This document shows positions 7,086 to 16,585 of a DNA stretch of 64,000 bases, piece by piece. Under the pieces are notes generated by a model that saw only the letters and a program-made list of their open reading frames with translations, searched no databases and was not told where the DNA came from. The stretch spans positions 62,001 to 126,000 of the forward strand of contig CAVSMR010000014.1 in the NCBI GenBank assembly GCA_963729115.1. Reading direction: 5' to 3'. The translations under genes and the position numbers were made by a program. This stretch comes from Actinophytocola sp963729115. GTDB taxonomy: Bacteria; Actinomycetota; Actinomycetes; Mycobacteriales; Pseudonocardiaceae. Within the stretch, counting starts at the first letter, position 1. Each line of letters starts with the position of its first letter.

Positions 7086-10000
7086 GCTCGAGCGTGGAGC
7101 CGGTGCGGGACTTGCGCACCCGCAGCCGGGTCGGGATCCGCTGCCGCAGCTCCTCCACGTGCGACACGAGCCCGACGACCCGCCCGCCGGCGCGCAGCTC
7201 GTCGAGGGTGTTCATGACCTCGTCGAGCGTGTCGGCGTCGAGCATGCCGAACCCCTCGTCGACGAACAGCGTGTCGAGCAGCGCGCCGCCGGTCTCCGCG
7301 GCCACGACGTCCGCGAGCCCCAGCGCGAGCGCGAGCGAGGCGAGGAACGTCTCGCCGCCGGACAGGGTCTTCGCGGGCCGGACCTGGCCGGAGTAGTCGT
7401 CGAGCACGTCGAGCCCGAGCCCGCCACGCTTGCCGCGCCGCTCCGCGTCGTCGTTGTGCACGAAGGAGAAGCGGTCGTCGCTCATCCGCCGCAGCCGCGC
7501 GGTCGCGGCGACGGCGACCTCCTCGAGCCGCGCGGCGAGGACGTAGGCGCGCAGCGACATCTTGCGCGCGTTCTGGCCGCGCCCGTTGACGACGTCGGTG
7601 AGCGCGTCGAGCTCCGCGAACTCGGCCTCGGCGGGTGCGAGCTCGGTCCAGGCCTGGCGCAACCGCTCGGCGAGCCCGGCCACGTCCTTGGCGATCTGCC
7701 CTTTGGCGCGCGCGTCGGCGATCGCGTTCTCGACGGTCTGCTTGGCCTCGGTGACCGCGTCCGCGGCGGCGCCCAGGGCGACGTCCTGGTCCTCGATGCC
7801 ACGCAGGTCGGGGTCGGCGAGGATCTGTCGCTGCGCCTGTTCGCGCGCCTGGGCGTCGGCGAGTTCCCGCTCGAGCCGCTCGATGGCCGTGGCGTCACGA
7901 GCGGCGAGGCGGACCTGCTCGATGCCGGCGAACCCGGCCTCGGCGACGGCCGTGTCGAGGCGGGACCACTGCTCGGCCACGCGCTGTGCGGCGGCCGCGT
8001 ACCCGGAGAGGGCCTCGGCGAGGTCGTCCAGCCGGCCGGCGGTGTCGAGCAGGTACGCCCGGCGCGTGCCGACGTCGGCGTGCTCGCCGCGGGCCACGTC
8101 CAGCCGCCCGGCCCGCTCGGCGATGCGGGCCTGCACGGTGGTGCGCTCGTGCTCGTACCCCGCGGTTTTCTGCTCCGCGTCATGCAGCCGTTCCCGGGCC
8201 CGCTCGGCCTCGGCCTCGAGCTCGCGCAGGCCGGCCCGCAACGACGCGTGCGCGGCGGCACCGGCGGCGGCCTCGCGGTGGCGTGTCTCGGCCTCGCGCA
8301 GGGCGCCGGCCAGCTCGTCGGCGTCCCGCCCGCCGAGCTTGTCCAGGAGGGCGGCGAGCACGCGCCCGGCCTCCGCGCGCCGGTCCGCCGCCTCGGCCCG
8401 GTGGGCGGCAGCCCGCTCCGCACGCCGGTCCGCATCCCGCTCGTCGTCCGCGGTGACCTGGCCGGGGTCGCCGTGCGCGGGCGCCGGGTGCTCGGCAGAC
8501 CCGCAGACAGGGCAGGACGCGCCGGGCTCGAGGGCGCCGGCCAGCTCGGCGGCCATCCCGTCGAGGCGCCGCTGCCGGATGTCGAGCAGCTCCTGCCGCG
8601 CCCGCTGATGCACGTCGACGGCGCCGGTGTGCTGCTCGGTCGCCTCCCGCAGCCGCCCCTCGGCGGCCGGCACCCGCCGCGCATCGTTGGCGAGCCCAGC
8701 CAACTCGTCGCGCACCTTGGTGAGCCCGGGCAACTCGGCCTCGGCCCGGGCCGCCCCACCGACCCGCTCCCGCGCGATCTCGATCTCGCCGGGCAGCCGC
8801 GCCATCCGCTCACCAAGCCGATCCACCTCGCGACCGGCGTCCCGCGCCAACCGCGCCAGCTCCTGGAGCACCTCACGGTCGGCCACCTGCTGCGCCGCCT
8901 CGTCGACCAGACCCGCGATGGCCCCGGCCTCCTCCCGCAACCGCCCGGCCAGCTCCCGCGCCCGCCCTGCTCGGTGCCGTGCTTCGGCGTCGTCCGGTGT
9001 GGGTTCGCGGGTGCTGTCGGTTCCGGGTTCCGCGTCCGAGTGCTCGCCGGCGTCCCGCACCCGCTCGGCCAGCGCCCGGCCGCCGTCCGCCGCCTCGAGG
9101 TGGTGGGTTCGCGCCGCCACCGAATCCGCCGCCAGCCGGGCCGACCCGTCCAGCCGCTCCAGCTCCGCCGCGGCCGGCACCACCGCCATCGCGCGCCGGG
9201 CCGCGGTCAGCTCCGCCCTCGCCGCCGCCCTGGCGTCCGCAGAAGCCGCCAGGGCGGTCAGCTCGGCCCGCGCCGCGCGCACCCGCCGCACCTTGTCGGC
9301 CAGTGTCCGGGCCGCGTGATACGCCGACTCGCACCGGTCCCGCACGGCGGCCGCCTCCAGCTCCACCGTCACCGCCTCCGCCGCCTCCGCCGACGTCCGC
9401 GTCCCCAGCTCGTCGAGCCACGCCGGATCGGCCGCGGCGGGCGGCTCCGCGCCGACCACCTGTGCCACCCGCGCCACGAGCTCCCGCGCCGCGCGCCGCG
9501 ACTCGTCCAGCGCCTGCCGCGCCGCGACCCGCCGCTCCCGGAACCACTGCTCCACCAGCGCGAAGTGCTGCGTGCCGAACAGCTTCTCCAGCAGCTTCTC
9601 CCGCTCGCCCGTGTCCGCGCACAGGAACCGCGCGAACTCGCCCTGCGGCAGCAGCACCACCTGGAAGAACTGGTCCTTGCTCATCCCGAGCAGCCGCTCG
9701 ATCGTCCGCCCGACGTCGTCGATCCGGGCCAGCCCGTCCGGCGCGTGCCCGCTCGGCGCCGCGCCCACCCAGGTCAGCGACGCCTTCGCCGGCTGCTTCG
9801 TCGTGCCGCCGCCGCGCTTCTTGCGCCGCTCGTACTCCGGGCTGCGCGCGAGCCGCAGCCGGTGGCCGCGCACGGTCAGCTCCAACCGCACCCCGGTCAC
9901 CGCCGCCGGGTCGGCGTAGTCGCACCGCAGCCGCTTCGCCTGGTCCCGCACCCCGGGCACCGACCCGAACAACGCGAAGGCGACCGCGTCCAGCAGCGTC

Positions 10001-10125
10001 GTCTTGCCCGCACCCGTGTCGCCGTGCAGCAGGAACAACCCGTCCGCGCCGAGCCGGTCGAAGTCGACCACCTCATGCCCCGGGTACGGCCCGAACGCCG
10101 TCAGCTCCAGCCGGTGCAGCCTCAT
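7072..10125 (-). CDS. sbcC: SbcC, ATPase subunit of the SbcCD nuclease
   Basis: A 1017-residue Rad50/SMC-type ATPase. Walker A is GDTGAGKTT (residues 35-43). Long Ala/Arg/Glu-rich coiled coils follow, broken near residue 535 by a zinc hook CPVC. The C-terminal lobe has the ABC signature LSGGETF and the Walker B region ending DEGFGMLD. With SbcD it opens hairpins and processes double-strand ends. The ATG at 10125 overlaps the sbcD TGA (ATGA), which fixes the start and indicates coupled translation. Confidence 0.95.
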   Translation of the reverse strand: MRLHRLELTAFGPYPGHEVVDFDRLGADGLFLLHGDTGAGKTTLLDAVAFALFGSVPGVRDQAKRLRCDYADPAAVTGVRLELTVRGHRLRLARSPEYERRKKRGGGTTKQPAKASLTWVGAAPSGHAPDGLARIDDVGRTIERLLGMSKDQFFQVVLLPQGEFARFLCADTGEREKLLEKLFGTQHFALVEQWFRERRVAARQALDESRRAARELVARVAQVVGAEPPAAADPAWLDELGTRTSAEAAEAVTVELEAAAVRDRCESAYHAARTLADKVRRVRAARAELTALAASADARAAARAELTAARRAMAVVPAAAELERLDGSARLAADSVAARTHHLEAADGGRALAERVRDAGEHSDAEPGTDSTREPTPDDAEARHRAGRARELAGRLREEAGAIAGLVDEAAQQVADREVLQELARLARDAGREVDRLGERMARLPGEIEIARERVGGAARAEAELPGLTKVRDELAGLANDARRVPAAEGRLREATEQHTGAVDVHQRARQELLDIRQRRLDGMAAELAGALEPGASCPVCGSAEHPAPAHGDPGQVTADDERDADRRAERAAAHRAEAADRRAEAGRVLAALLDKLGGRDADELAGALREAETRHREAAAGAAAHASLRAGLRELEAEAERARERLHDAEQKTAGYEHERTTVQARIAERAGRLDVARGEHADVGTRRAYLLDTAGRLDDLAEALSGYAAAAQRVAEQWSRLDTAVAEAGFAGIEQVRLAARDATAIERLERELADAQAREQAQRQILADPDLRGIEDQDVALGAAADAVTEAKQTVENAIADARAKGQIAKDVAGLAERLRQAWTELAPAEAEFAELDALTDVVNGRGQNARKMSLRAYVLAARLEEVAVAATARLRRMSDDRFSFVHNDDAERRGKRGGLGLDVLDDYSGQVRPAKTLSGGETFLASLALALGLADVVAAETGGALLDTLFVDEGFGMLDADTLDEVMNTLDELRAGGRVVGLVSHVEELRQRIPTRLRVRKSRTGSTLELNSA

Positions 10126-11297
10126 GCGGCCCGGTGCCCGCGCTGTGCAGCCAGCTCCGCCTTCTCCTCGTTGGCCACCGCCGCGAGCGCCTCCCGCAGC
10201 AGCGCGCGCTCGCCGTCGCTCGGCGCCGCGCCCCGGCAGTCGTCGACGAAGTCGCACGCCACGTCGTGATCCGACCGGCCCCGGGCCGACGCCGCGTACC
10301 GCAGGGACGCCGCCACGCTGCCGCCCGCCGGCCGCCAGTCCAGGTGGACCGCGTGCGGGAACCGCTCCTGCAGGCGACGCAGCGCATCCGTCGGCCGCAC
10401 CCGATCGGTCAGCTCTACGGAGAGGTACTTGTCGACCAGCCCATCGTGTGCACGATCACTCAACAGGCTGGAAAGCGTGCCGCTGACTGTCGCAAGTGGA
10501 CGCGGTACGGGCAGCTCGCGCCGCTCCACGCCCGCGAGCCCGTGCGCGTCGAGGTCGACCAGCCACACGGACTTGTGGTGGCGCGCCTCGGAGAACGAGT
10601 AGGCGAGCGGGCTGCCCGCGTAGCGCAGGTGCGCCGCCAGCCGCTGCGGTCCGTGCAGGTGGCCCAGGGCGACGTAGTCCACGCCGTCGAACACCGACAT
10701 CGGCACCTGCTCGATGCCGCCGACCGCGATCGTCCGCTCCGACGCGCTCGGCGCGCCGCCCGTGACGAACGCATGCGCCAGCACCACCGAGCGCGCCTGC
10801 CGGCCGGCGACGTCGGCGCGGATGCGGCGCATGGCCTCGGCGAGCACCCCCGCGTGGCCGGCCGCGTCGATACCCAGCGAGTGCCGCGCCGGCTCCGGCT
10901 CGAGGTACGGGATCCCGTACAGCGCAACGGGTCCGTGCTCGTCGGCGAGCAGCACGGGGCGGTCCAGCTCGGCGATCCGGGTGCGCAGGTGCAGCCCGCC
11001 CGCCGCCGCGAACGGGGCGAACGCGCCGAGCCGCGGGGCCGAGTCGTGGTTGCCCGGAGTTATCACCAATCGTGCGCCGGCTGACCTGATCCGGTCGAGA
11101 ATCCGGGTGCACGCGGACACCGCCTCGCCCGAGGGCACCGCGCGGTCGTAGAGGTCGCCGGCCACCACGACCACGTCGACCCGCTCGTCGCAGACCAGGT
11201 CGGCCAGTCCACCCAGCACGGCCTCCTGATCCGCGAGCAGGTCCCGGCCGTGGAACATCCGCCCCACGTGCCAGTCGGAGGTGTGCAGCACCCGCAT
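10122..11297 (-). CDS. sbcD: SbcD, nuclease subunit of the SbcCD complex
   Basis: A 391-residue Mre11-type metallophosphoesterase. Metal-binding motifs appear in order: HTSDWHVG, AGDLYDR, TPGNHDS, LAHAF and ALGHLHGPQ. It provides the Mn-dependent exonuclease and endonuclease activity that SbcC gates with ATP. It is the first gene of a two-gene operon. A TAACTT hexamer six bases before its ATG suggests a leaderless transcript. Confidence 0.95.
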   Translation of the reverse strand: MRVLHTSDWHVGRMFHGRDLLADQEAVLGGLADLVCDERVDVVVVAGDLYDRAVPSGEAVSACTRILDRIRSAGARLVITPGNHDSAPRLGAFAPFAAAGGLHLRTRIAELDRPVLLADEHGPVALYGIPYLEPEPARHSLGIDAAGHAGVLAEAMRRIRADVAGRQARSVVLAHAFVTGGAPSASERTIAVGGIEQVPMSVFDGVDYVALGHLHGPQRLAAHLRYAGSPLAYSFSEARHHKSVWLVDLDAHGLAGVERRELPVPRPLATVSGTLSSLLSDRAHDGLVDKYLSVELTDRVRPTDALRRLQERFPHAVHLDWRPAGGSVAASLRYAASARGRSDHDVACDFVDDCRGAAPSDGERALLREALAAVANEEKAELAAQRGHRAA

Positions 11298-11303
11298 GCG
11301 GCC

Positions 11304-11309
11304 AAGTTA
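11304..11309 (-). promoter_or_regulatory. -10 box of sbcD (leaderless type)
   Basis: TAACTT on the minus strand ends six bases before the sbcD ATG; no ribosome binding site is visible, so the transcript probably starts at or next to the start codon. Confidence 0.55.
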
Positions 11310-11425
11310 GGGCGGACGGCCGACGAAATGGGGGAGCCACGCCACCAGCCCGGCACCGCGTCCTCCGCGGAATTGTCAGTGGGCTGGCCCATGATGCTCT
11401 CGACCTTGATCCCGGCGAAGAGGAG

Positions 11426-12394
11426 ATGACCAAGGTGGCCGCTGTGTTCGGCACCGTCGCCGTCGTGCTGCTGCTCGTGATCGCCGCGGGCGCGGCGCTG
11501 TTCCGCCGGCTCTACGCCGACAGCCAGCGCCGGCTCGACGCGGCGACGTTAGCCGTGCGGCAGGAGCGCGAGCGGACCGACGAGCACGCCGCCGCGCTTC
11601 GCCGCTACGAGGTCACGTTCGCGTCCATCCATGGCCGCGGCGAGCTGGGCGAGCAGGTGCTGGTGGAGACCGCTCGCTCGCTCGGGCTGCGCGAGGGCCT
11701 GCACTTCACCGTGCAGACCGACGTGGGCGGCGGCGGCTCGGTGCGCCCGGACCTGCTGCTGCTCGTCGGCGACGGCCGGCGGGTCCCGGTCGACGCGAAG
11801 ATGTCGATCGCGTGCTGGGTCGAGGCCGTGGAGACCGAGGACGACGAAGAGCGGCTGGACGCGCTGCGCGTGCACGTGCGCAACATCCGCTCGCGGGCCG
11901 CGGAGCTCGCCGGCAAGGGCTACCAGCGCTGGGCGGACGCGATCTACGGCACGGTCATGTTCGTGCCCTCCGACGCGGCGGTCGTGGCCGCCATGGACGC
12001 CGACCCGGAGCTGCTGCGCTGGCTGCTCGACCGGCGCGTGTTCGTGTGCGGGCCGACCGGCTTCGCCGTGATCGCGTCGGCGGCCATGCTCGCGGCCAGC
12101 GAGCGGGTGCTCGCCGACGACATCGCGGCGGTGCGGGGGTACGCGGCGGCCGCGCACCGGGCGGCCGAGGGCGCGATCGACGCGGTGAACGTGTCGAGCA
12201 CGCACCTGCAGCGGTTCCTGCAGGCCCGGCGCCGCGAGCTGGACTCGCTGACCCAGTTCGCGGGGGCGGTGGGCCCGCTGACCGACGCGGCCGCCGTGCC
12301 CACCCCGCTGGCCGCCGTGCGGCGCTCCGACGAGGTCGTGATCAACGGCGCGGCGCGCGAGCCGGCCGAGCTGGAGGGGGAGGTGCCGTTCTGA
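11426..12394 (+). CDS. rmuC: RmuC-type DNA recombination protein
   Basis: A 322-residue protein with one N-terminal transmembrane segment (about residues 4-25), a short coiled region, and the RmuC nuclease-like domain (GRGELGEQVL, then RPDLLLLVGDGRRVPVDAKM with conserved Asp and Lys). It is shorter than E. coli RmuC (475 residues), mainly in the coiled coil. RmuC limits inversion at short inverted repeats, a role related to that of its divergent neighbours sbcCD, which cut hairpins. GAGGAG abuts the ATG at 11426 with no gap; GTG at 11435 has better spacing and may be the true start. Confidence 0.88.
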   Translation: MTKVAAVFGTVAVVLLLVIAAGAALFRRLYADSQRRLDAATLAVRQERERTDEHAAALRRYEVTFASIHGRGELGEQVLVETARSLGLREGLHFTVQTDVGGGGSVRPDLLLLVGDGRRVPVDAKMSIACWVEAVETEDDEERLDALRVHVRNIRSRAAELAGKGYQRWADAIYGTVMFVPSDAAVVAAMDADPELLRWLLDRRVFVCGPTGFAVIASAAMLAASERVLADDIAAVRGYAAAAHRAAEGAIDAVNVSSTHLQRFLQARRRELDSLTQFAGAVGPLTDAAAVPTPLAAVRRSDEVVINGAAREPAELEGEVPF

Positions 12395-12678
12395 GCCAGT
12401 CGCGCGGGTGAGCCGGCCGCCTGTACGAAGGCGAAAGATTTTGCCAAATAGTGCGCATACTCCGTGTGATCATGCCTGGAGTTCGGCGCGGGGGATTTGT
12501 CCGGAACGGAGGTGAAAACTGACCGCTAACCTCACACAACTCAATCGACGCCGACCTGGGCGCTTGGCAGCGGACAGTAGGCGGCGTGTGTCCCGGTTCA
12601 CATCATGGGGTGGAGTCGGCGGCGTCGTTTCCAGAACGGCGGACGACGGGGTCTTCCGACCTACTAACGTGTGCAACC
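12395..12678. other. Intergenic region upstream of the DUF6542 gene
   Basis: I find no convincing protein gene here. The first half is less GC-rich than its surroundings (around 12435-12475). A 16-codon frame (12472-12522) is present but lacks support. GGAGGTGAAAA at 12508-12518 resembles a ribosome binding site without an obvious following gene. The last bases hold the putative promoter of the next gene. Confidence 0.5.
12665..12670 (+). promoter_or_regulatory. -10 box of the DUF6542 gene (leaderless type)
   Basis: TAACGT lies eight bases before the GTG at 12679. No ribosome binding site precedes that GTG, so a leaderless mRNA is likely. Confidence 0.5.
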
Positions 12679-13701
12679 GTGACCGCGACCCGCGATCGCC
12701 GGAGCGATCCTGAACAAGACGCCGAGCCGGCGTGGAGCGAGCGCTCCATCTTCGGCAAGTCTCGTGGGCTGCCCTGGTGGGGTGTCGTCCTGCTGGCGTT
12801 CGGCCTGGCGGCCATCGCCGCGGCCTTCGACATGCAGCGCCAGGACTCGCTCGGGCGGGTCTACCAGGGCGCGTACGTCGTGGGTTGCGTGGCCGCGATC
12901 TGCCTGGTGCGCCGGAGCAGCCTGTTCGGGCCGATGGTGCAGCCACCGCTGGTCTTCGCGGTCACGGCGATCGCCGCGGTCGTGCTGCTGGCGCCGGACA
13001 CGGGTGGCGGCGGCGGGCTGAAGGCGCTCGTGTTCTCGGTGGCGCTGCCGCTGACCAGCAACTTCCCGACGATGGCGTTCACCACCGGCGGCACCGTGGC
13101 CATAGGTGTGTTCCGCCTGTGGCGGGAGCGCGACCCGGACCTGGGTGCGCGGCCGAGTCGCGATGAGCGCCGTGCCGCCCAGACGCGGCGGCGCGGTGAG
13201 CCCGACGAGCTCGACTTCGACGCTCGGGACGACAGCGGCAGCCGGCGCCGTCCGGAACCTCGGGGCGAGACCGGCCGGCGCGGTACCGACCCGGCGGCCC
13301 GGCGCGGTGAGCGCCGCGGTGAGACCGGCCGCCGTGGTGCGGCGAGCCGCGGCGACCGCGACCCGGAGGAGCGCCGGGGTTCCGGCCGCCGGGGCGACGA
13401 GTCCGGCCGGGGCAGGACCGAACGCGGCCGCGCCCGGCCCGACGCGGACCCGGAGAACCCGGAGGGCAGGCGCGGTGGTCTCGGCCGCCGGTCCGGCCGC
13501 CCGGACCAGTCGACGCGCGACTCCGAGGGCGGCGGCCGCTCGTCGTCTCGCACCAGCCGGGGCCGAACCCGCGACGGCGACCCGCCGCCACGCCGCCGTG
13601 AGCCGTCGGCGGACCGCCCACGCCGGGACGACCGGTCCCGGCGTGAGCCGGGCGAGCGTGACTCCAGGAAGTCCCGCCGCCCGCAGGACCCGTACCGCTA
13701 G
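12679..13701 (+). CDS. DUF6542-type membrane protein with Arg-rich tail
   Basis: A 340-residue protein. Residues about 25-145 contain three or four hydrophobic segments (GVVLLAFGLAAIAAAF, GAYVVGCVAAICLV, FAVTAIAAVVLLAP, LVFSVALPLTSNFPTMAF), matching the small DUF6542 membrane domain of actinobacteria. The remaining 190 residues are a disordered, highly charged tail with many RRG, RGE and GRR repeats, probably cytosolic. The function is unknown. Its TAG stop overlaps the TAG of convergent ispH in a shared CTAG. Confidence 0.75.
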   Translation: MTATRDRRSDPEQDAEPAWSERSIFGKSRGLPWWGVVLLAFGLAAIAAAFDMQRQDSLGRVYQGAYVVGCVAAICLVRRSSLFGPMVQPPLVFAVTAIAAVVLLAPDTGGGGGLKALVFSVALPLTSNFPTMAFTTGGTVAIGVFRLWRERDPDLGARPSRDERRAAQTRRRGEPDELDFDARDDSGSRRRPEPRGETGRRGTDPAARRGERRGETGRRGAASRGDRDPEERRGSGRRGDESGRGRTERGRARPDADPENPEGRRGGLGRRSGRPDQSTRDSEGGGRSSSRTSRGRTRDGDPPPRRREPSADRPRRDDRSRREPGERDSRKSRRPQDPYR

Positions 13702-14651
13702 CGGACGCTGTCCTTCAGGGCCTTCCGCAGCTCGCGGGGCAGGGCGAACGCGACCTTCTCGTTGGCGGTCGTGACCTCCTGAACCTCGCCGTAGCCGCGC
13801 TCGGCGAGCCACGCCAGCAGGTCCATCACCAGCACGTCGGGTACCGACGCGCCGCTCGTGACGCCGACCGTCGACACGTCCTCGAGCCACGCCTCGTCGA
13901 CCTCGCGTGCGTAGTCGACCAGGTACGACGCCGACGCGCCCGCCTGCAGCGCCACCTCGACCAGCCGCTTCGAGTTCGACGAGTTCCGCGAGCCGACCAC
14001 CAGCACGAGGTCGCACTCCGCGGCCATCGCCTTCACGGCGACCTGCCGGTTCTGCGTCGCGTAGCAGATGTCGTCCGACGGCGGGTCCTGCAGCTCCGGG
14101 AACCGCGCGCGCAGCTGCTCGACCCGCTCCATCGTCTCGTCGACCGACAGCGTCGTCTGCGAGAGCCAGACCACCTTGGACGGATCGCGCACCGAGACCT
14201 TGTCGACGTCCTCGGGCTTGTCCACCAGCTGGATGTGCGCGGGCGCCTCGCCGGCGGTCCCCTCGACCTCCTCGTGTCCTTCGTGGCCGATCAGCAGGAT
14301 GTCGTACTCGTCGCGGGCGAACCGCTTCGCCTCCTGGTGCACCTTGGTCACCAGCGGGCAGGTCGCGTCGATCGTCTGCAGCTGCCGCGAGGCCGCCTGT
14401 TCGTGCACCGCGGGCGAGACGCCGTGCGCGGAGAACACCACGAGCGCGCCCTCGGGCACCTCGTCGGCCTCCTCGACGAAGATCGCACCGCGCTCGGTCA
14501 GCGTCTCGACCACGTGTTTGTTGTGGACGATCTCCTTGCGCACGTAGACGGGGGGCCCGTAGGTCTCCAGCGCCTTCTCGACGGTGACCACCGCCCGGTC
14601 GACACCGGCGCAGTAGCCGCGGGGTTTGGCCAGCAAAACTCGCTTGGTCAT
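13698..14651 (-). CDS. ispH: IspH, 4-hydroxy-3-methylbut-2-enyl diphosphate reductase
   Basis: A 317-residue iron-sulfur enzyme that makes IPP and DMAPP in the last step of the MEP isoprenoid pathway. The three cluster cysteines are in GYCAGV, DATCPLV and DICYATQNR; the catalytic Glu is in GHEEVEGT; SAHGV and the final TSGASVPD loop are conserved. TACGCT seven bases before the ATG suggests leaderless expression. As in M. tuberculosis (lytB2 beside Rv1109c, xseA and xseB), it is divergent from a lipid-droplet-type protein and the exonuclease VII genes. Confidence 0.96.
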   Translation of the reverse strand: MTKRVLLAKPRGYCAGVDRAVVTVEKALETYGPPVYVRKEIVHNKHVVETLTERGAIFVEEADEVPEGALVVFSAHGVSPAVHEQAASRQLQTIDATCPLVTKVHQEAKRFARDEYDILLIGHEGHEEVEGTAGEAPAHIQLVDKPEDVDKVSVRDPSKVVWLSQTTLSVDETMERVEQLRARFPELQDPPSDDICYATQNRQVAVKAMAAECDLVLVVGSRNSSNSKRLVEVALQAGASASYLVDYAREVDEAWLEDVSTVGVTSGASVPDVLVMDLLAWLAERGYGEVQEVTTANEKVAFALPRELRKALKDSVR

Positions 14652-14658
14652 GACGCCC

Positions 14659-14664
14659 AGCGTA
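14659..14664 (-). promoter_or_regulatory. -10 box of ispH (leaderless type)
   Basis: TACGCT on the minus strand, seven bases before the ATG. Confidence 0.5.
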
Positions 14665-14717
14665 CGTACCGCACGCCTCGGTAGGCAGATTGCCCGGTGT
14701 GAGGCAGGCTATGCACC

Positions 14718-15329
14718 ATGAAGTCACTCCCGCTTCCCGTGCGTGTCGCGGCCGGGCTCGCCGTCACCGCCGTGGAGCAAGCACGCACCCTGCCCAACAA
14801 GCTCGCCGGCCTGCCCGTGACCGTCGCGAGCCAGGCATTACAGGTGTCCATGCGCGTGCAGCAACAGGTCACCGAACTGGCAATCCGGGGCGACGAGGTA
14901 CTCGCCAACCTGCGCCCGATCGAGGAGACGCCCGGGTGGGCGACGTTCGACGAGGACCTCGACAAGGACGGCGACCGCTTCGACTTCAGCAAGCCGTCCG
15001 CCTTCGACCGCGCCGCCGACCGCGAGGACGACCGGGCCGCCGACCGCGCCGCCGACGCGGACCTGAGCAGCCACAACGGTTTTCAGAGTGACGACCCATG
15101 GGTGGCCGAGGAGCGCGCGCTCGCGGAGGAGACGCAGGCGCACGGCGAGTCCGTGGCGGCGGCGGAGAACTACGACGAGCTGTCCCTGCCCCAGCTGCGC
15201 GCCCGGCTGCGCCGGTTCTCCGTGGCCGAGCTCACCGAACTGCTGGAGTACGAGCGCGCCAACCAGAACCGGCCGTCGTTCGTGGGCATGCTGACCCGCC
15301 GGATCGCCACCGTGCGCGATCAGCAGTGA
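14718..15329 (+). CDS. Lipid-droplet-associated-type protein (Rv1109c family)
   Basis: A 203-residue protein whose N-terminal 60 residues (LPVRVAAGLAVTAVEQAR, then LPVTVASQALQVSMRVQQQ) form amphipathic helices typical of the actinobacterial family annotated as lipid-droplet-associated. The middle is acidic with DRAADRE-type repeats. The C-terminus (YDELSLPQLRARLRRFSV and LLEYERANQNRPSF) is a helical domain rich in Leu and Arg. Its position between ispH and xseA matches Rv1109c. Stop overlaps the xseA GTG. The biochemical role is not established. Confidence 0.75.
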   Translation: MKSLPLPVRVAAGLAVTAVEQARTLPNKLAGLPVTVASQALQVSMRVQQQVTELAIRGDEVLANLRPIEETPGWATFDEDLDKDGDRFDFSKPSAFDRAADREDDRAADRAADADLSSHNGFQSDDPWVAEERALAEETQAHGESVAAAENYDELSLPQLRARLRRFSVAELTELLEYERANQNRPSFVGMLTRRIATVRDQQ

Positions 15330-16585
15330 GCGAGCCGACCACCACGCCGGAGCGGCCGTGGCCGGTCCGGACGGTGGCCCGCAAGATCGCGGAGTGGATC
15401 AACCGGCTGGGCGACATCTGGGTCGAGGGCCAGGTGACGCAGATTACGAACCGGCCCGGTACCGGCACCGCGTTCCTCACGCTGCGCGACCCCGCGGCCG
15501 ACGTGTCGATGACCGTCACCTGCGCGACCGCGTTGCTGCGCGAGCAGCCGCTGCCCGACGGCACCCGCGTGATCCTCCACGCGCGCCCGGCCTTCTTCAT
15601 CGGCCGCGGCACCCTCAGCCTGCGGGCCGACGAGATCCGCGCGGTCGGCGTCGGCGAGTTGCTCGCGCGCATCGAGCGGCTGCGCAAGCTCCTCGCGGCG
15701 GAAGGGATCTTCGACCCGCGGCGCAAGCGCCGGCCGCCGTTCCTGCCGAACACGGTCGGCCTGGTCACCGGCCGCGCGTCCGCGGCGGAGAAGGACGTGC
15801 TCACCAACGCCCGGGCGCGGTGGCCCGCGGTCCGCTTCCGGGTGGAGAACGTCGCCGTGCAGGGTGCGCTCGCGGTGCCCCAGATCGTCGACGCACTGTC
15901 TGCTTTGGACAGAGACCGCAACGTCGAGGTGATCGTGATCGCCCGCGGCGGCGGCAGCGTCGAGGACCTGCTCCCGTTCTCCGACGAGACGCTGCTGCGC
16001 GCGGTCGCCGGCTGCCGCACGCCGGTGCTGTCCGCGATCGGCCACGAGCAGGACACCCCGCTGCTCGACCACGTGGCCGACCTGCGCTGCTCGACGCCGA
16101 CCGACGCGGGCAAGCGGGTGGTGCCGGACATCGCGGAGGAGTCCGTACGGGTGAAGCAGCTGCGCGACCGTGCGCGCCGCGCGCTGCACGGTTGGGTGGA
16201 CCGGGAACGCCGCCTGCTCGACGCGCTGCGCAGCAGGCCCGTGCTGAGCGATCCGCTGACCCCGTTGGGGCAGCGAAGTACGCAGGTCAGCGCCCTTGTG
16301 GACCGGTCCCGCCGGGCGGTGACGAGCCGGGTGGCGGCGGAAACCTCCGCCCTCGATCACACTCGTGCCCGCTTGACGACGTTGGGACCAGCAGCCACGC
16401 TTGCGCGCGGGTATGCGGTCGTGCAGCGCGTGGCCCCGGACGGAAGTCCGCACGTGCTGCGCTCGACCGCCGAGGCGCCGGAGGGGACCCGGCTGCGGGT
16501 GCGCGTCTCGGATGGTGCCGTGCACGCGACCGTGTCCGGAGCGACGAGCGCGAGTGGAGGTAGCCGTGCCGAGACTGGAACGTGA
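15326..16585 (+). CDS. xseA: Exodeoxyribonuclease VII large subunit
   Basis: A 419-residue protein with an N-terminal OB-fold (WVEGQVTQITNRPGTG), the catalytic core (GLVTGRASAAEKD, ARGGGSVEDLLPF, SAIGHEQDTPL, CSTPTDAGK) and a C-terminal coiled coil. Exonuclease VII degrades single-stranded DNA in both directions and acts with XseB. The GTG start overlaps the previous TGA. Its 3' end overlaps the next frame by 20 nt. Confidence 0.95.
   Translation: MSEPTTTPERPWPVRTVARKIAEWINRLGDIWVEGQVTQITNRPGTGTAFLTLRDPAADVSMTVTCATALLREQPLPDGTRVILHARPAFFIGRGTLSLRADEIRAVGVGELLARIERLRKLLAAEGIFDPRRKRRPPFLPNTVGLVTGRASAAEKDVLTNARARWPAVRFRVENVAVQGALAVPQIVDALSALDRDRNVEVIVIARGGGSVEDLLPFSDETLLRAVAGCRTPVLSAIGHEQDTPLLDHVADLRCSTPTDAGKRVVPDIAEESVRVKQLRDRARRALHGWVDRERRLLDALRSRPVLSDPLTPLGQRSTQVSALVDRSRRAVTSRVAAETSALDHTRARLTTLGPAATLARGYAVVQRVAPDGSPHVLRSTAEAPEGTRLRVRVSDGAVHATVSGATSASGGSRAETGT

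Noticed and set aside
7159..10269. Long open frame of 1036 codons on the plus strand across sbcC
   Set aside because: Shadow of sbcC; composition is typical of antisense GC-rich frames and no motif is present, while the minus frame has all Rad50-type motifs.
12472..12522. 16-codon frame as a leader peptide for the DUF6542 gene
   Set aside because: It ends 150 nt before the gene, has no regulatory codons and the gene appears to have its own leaderless promoter.
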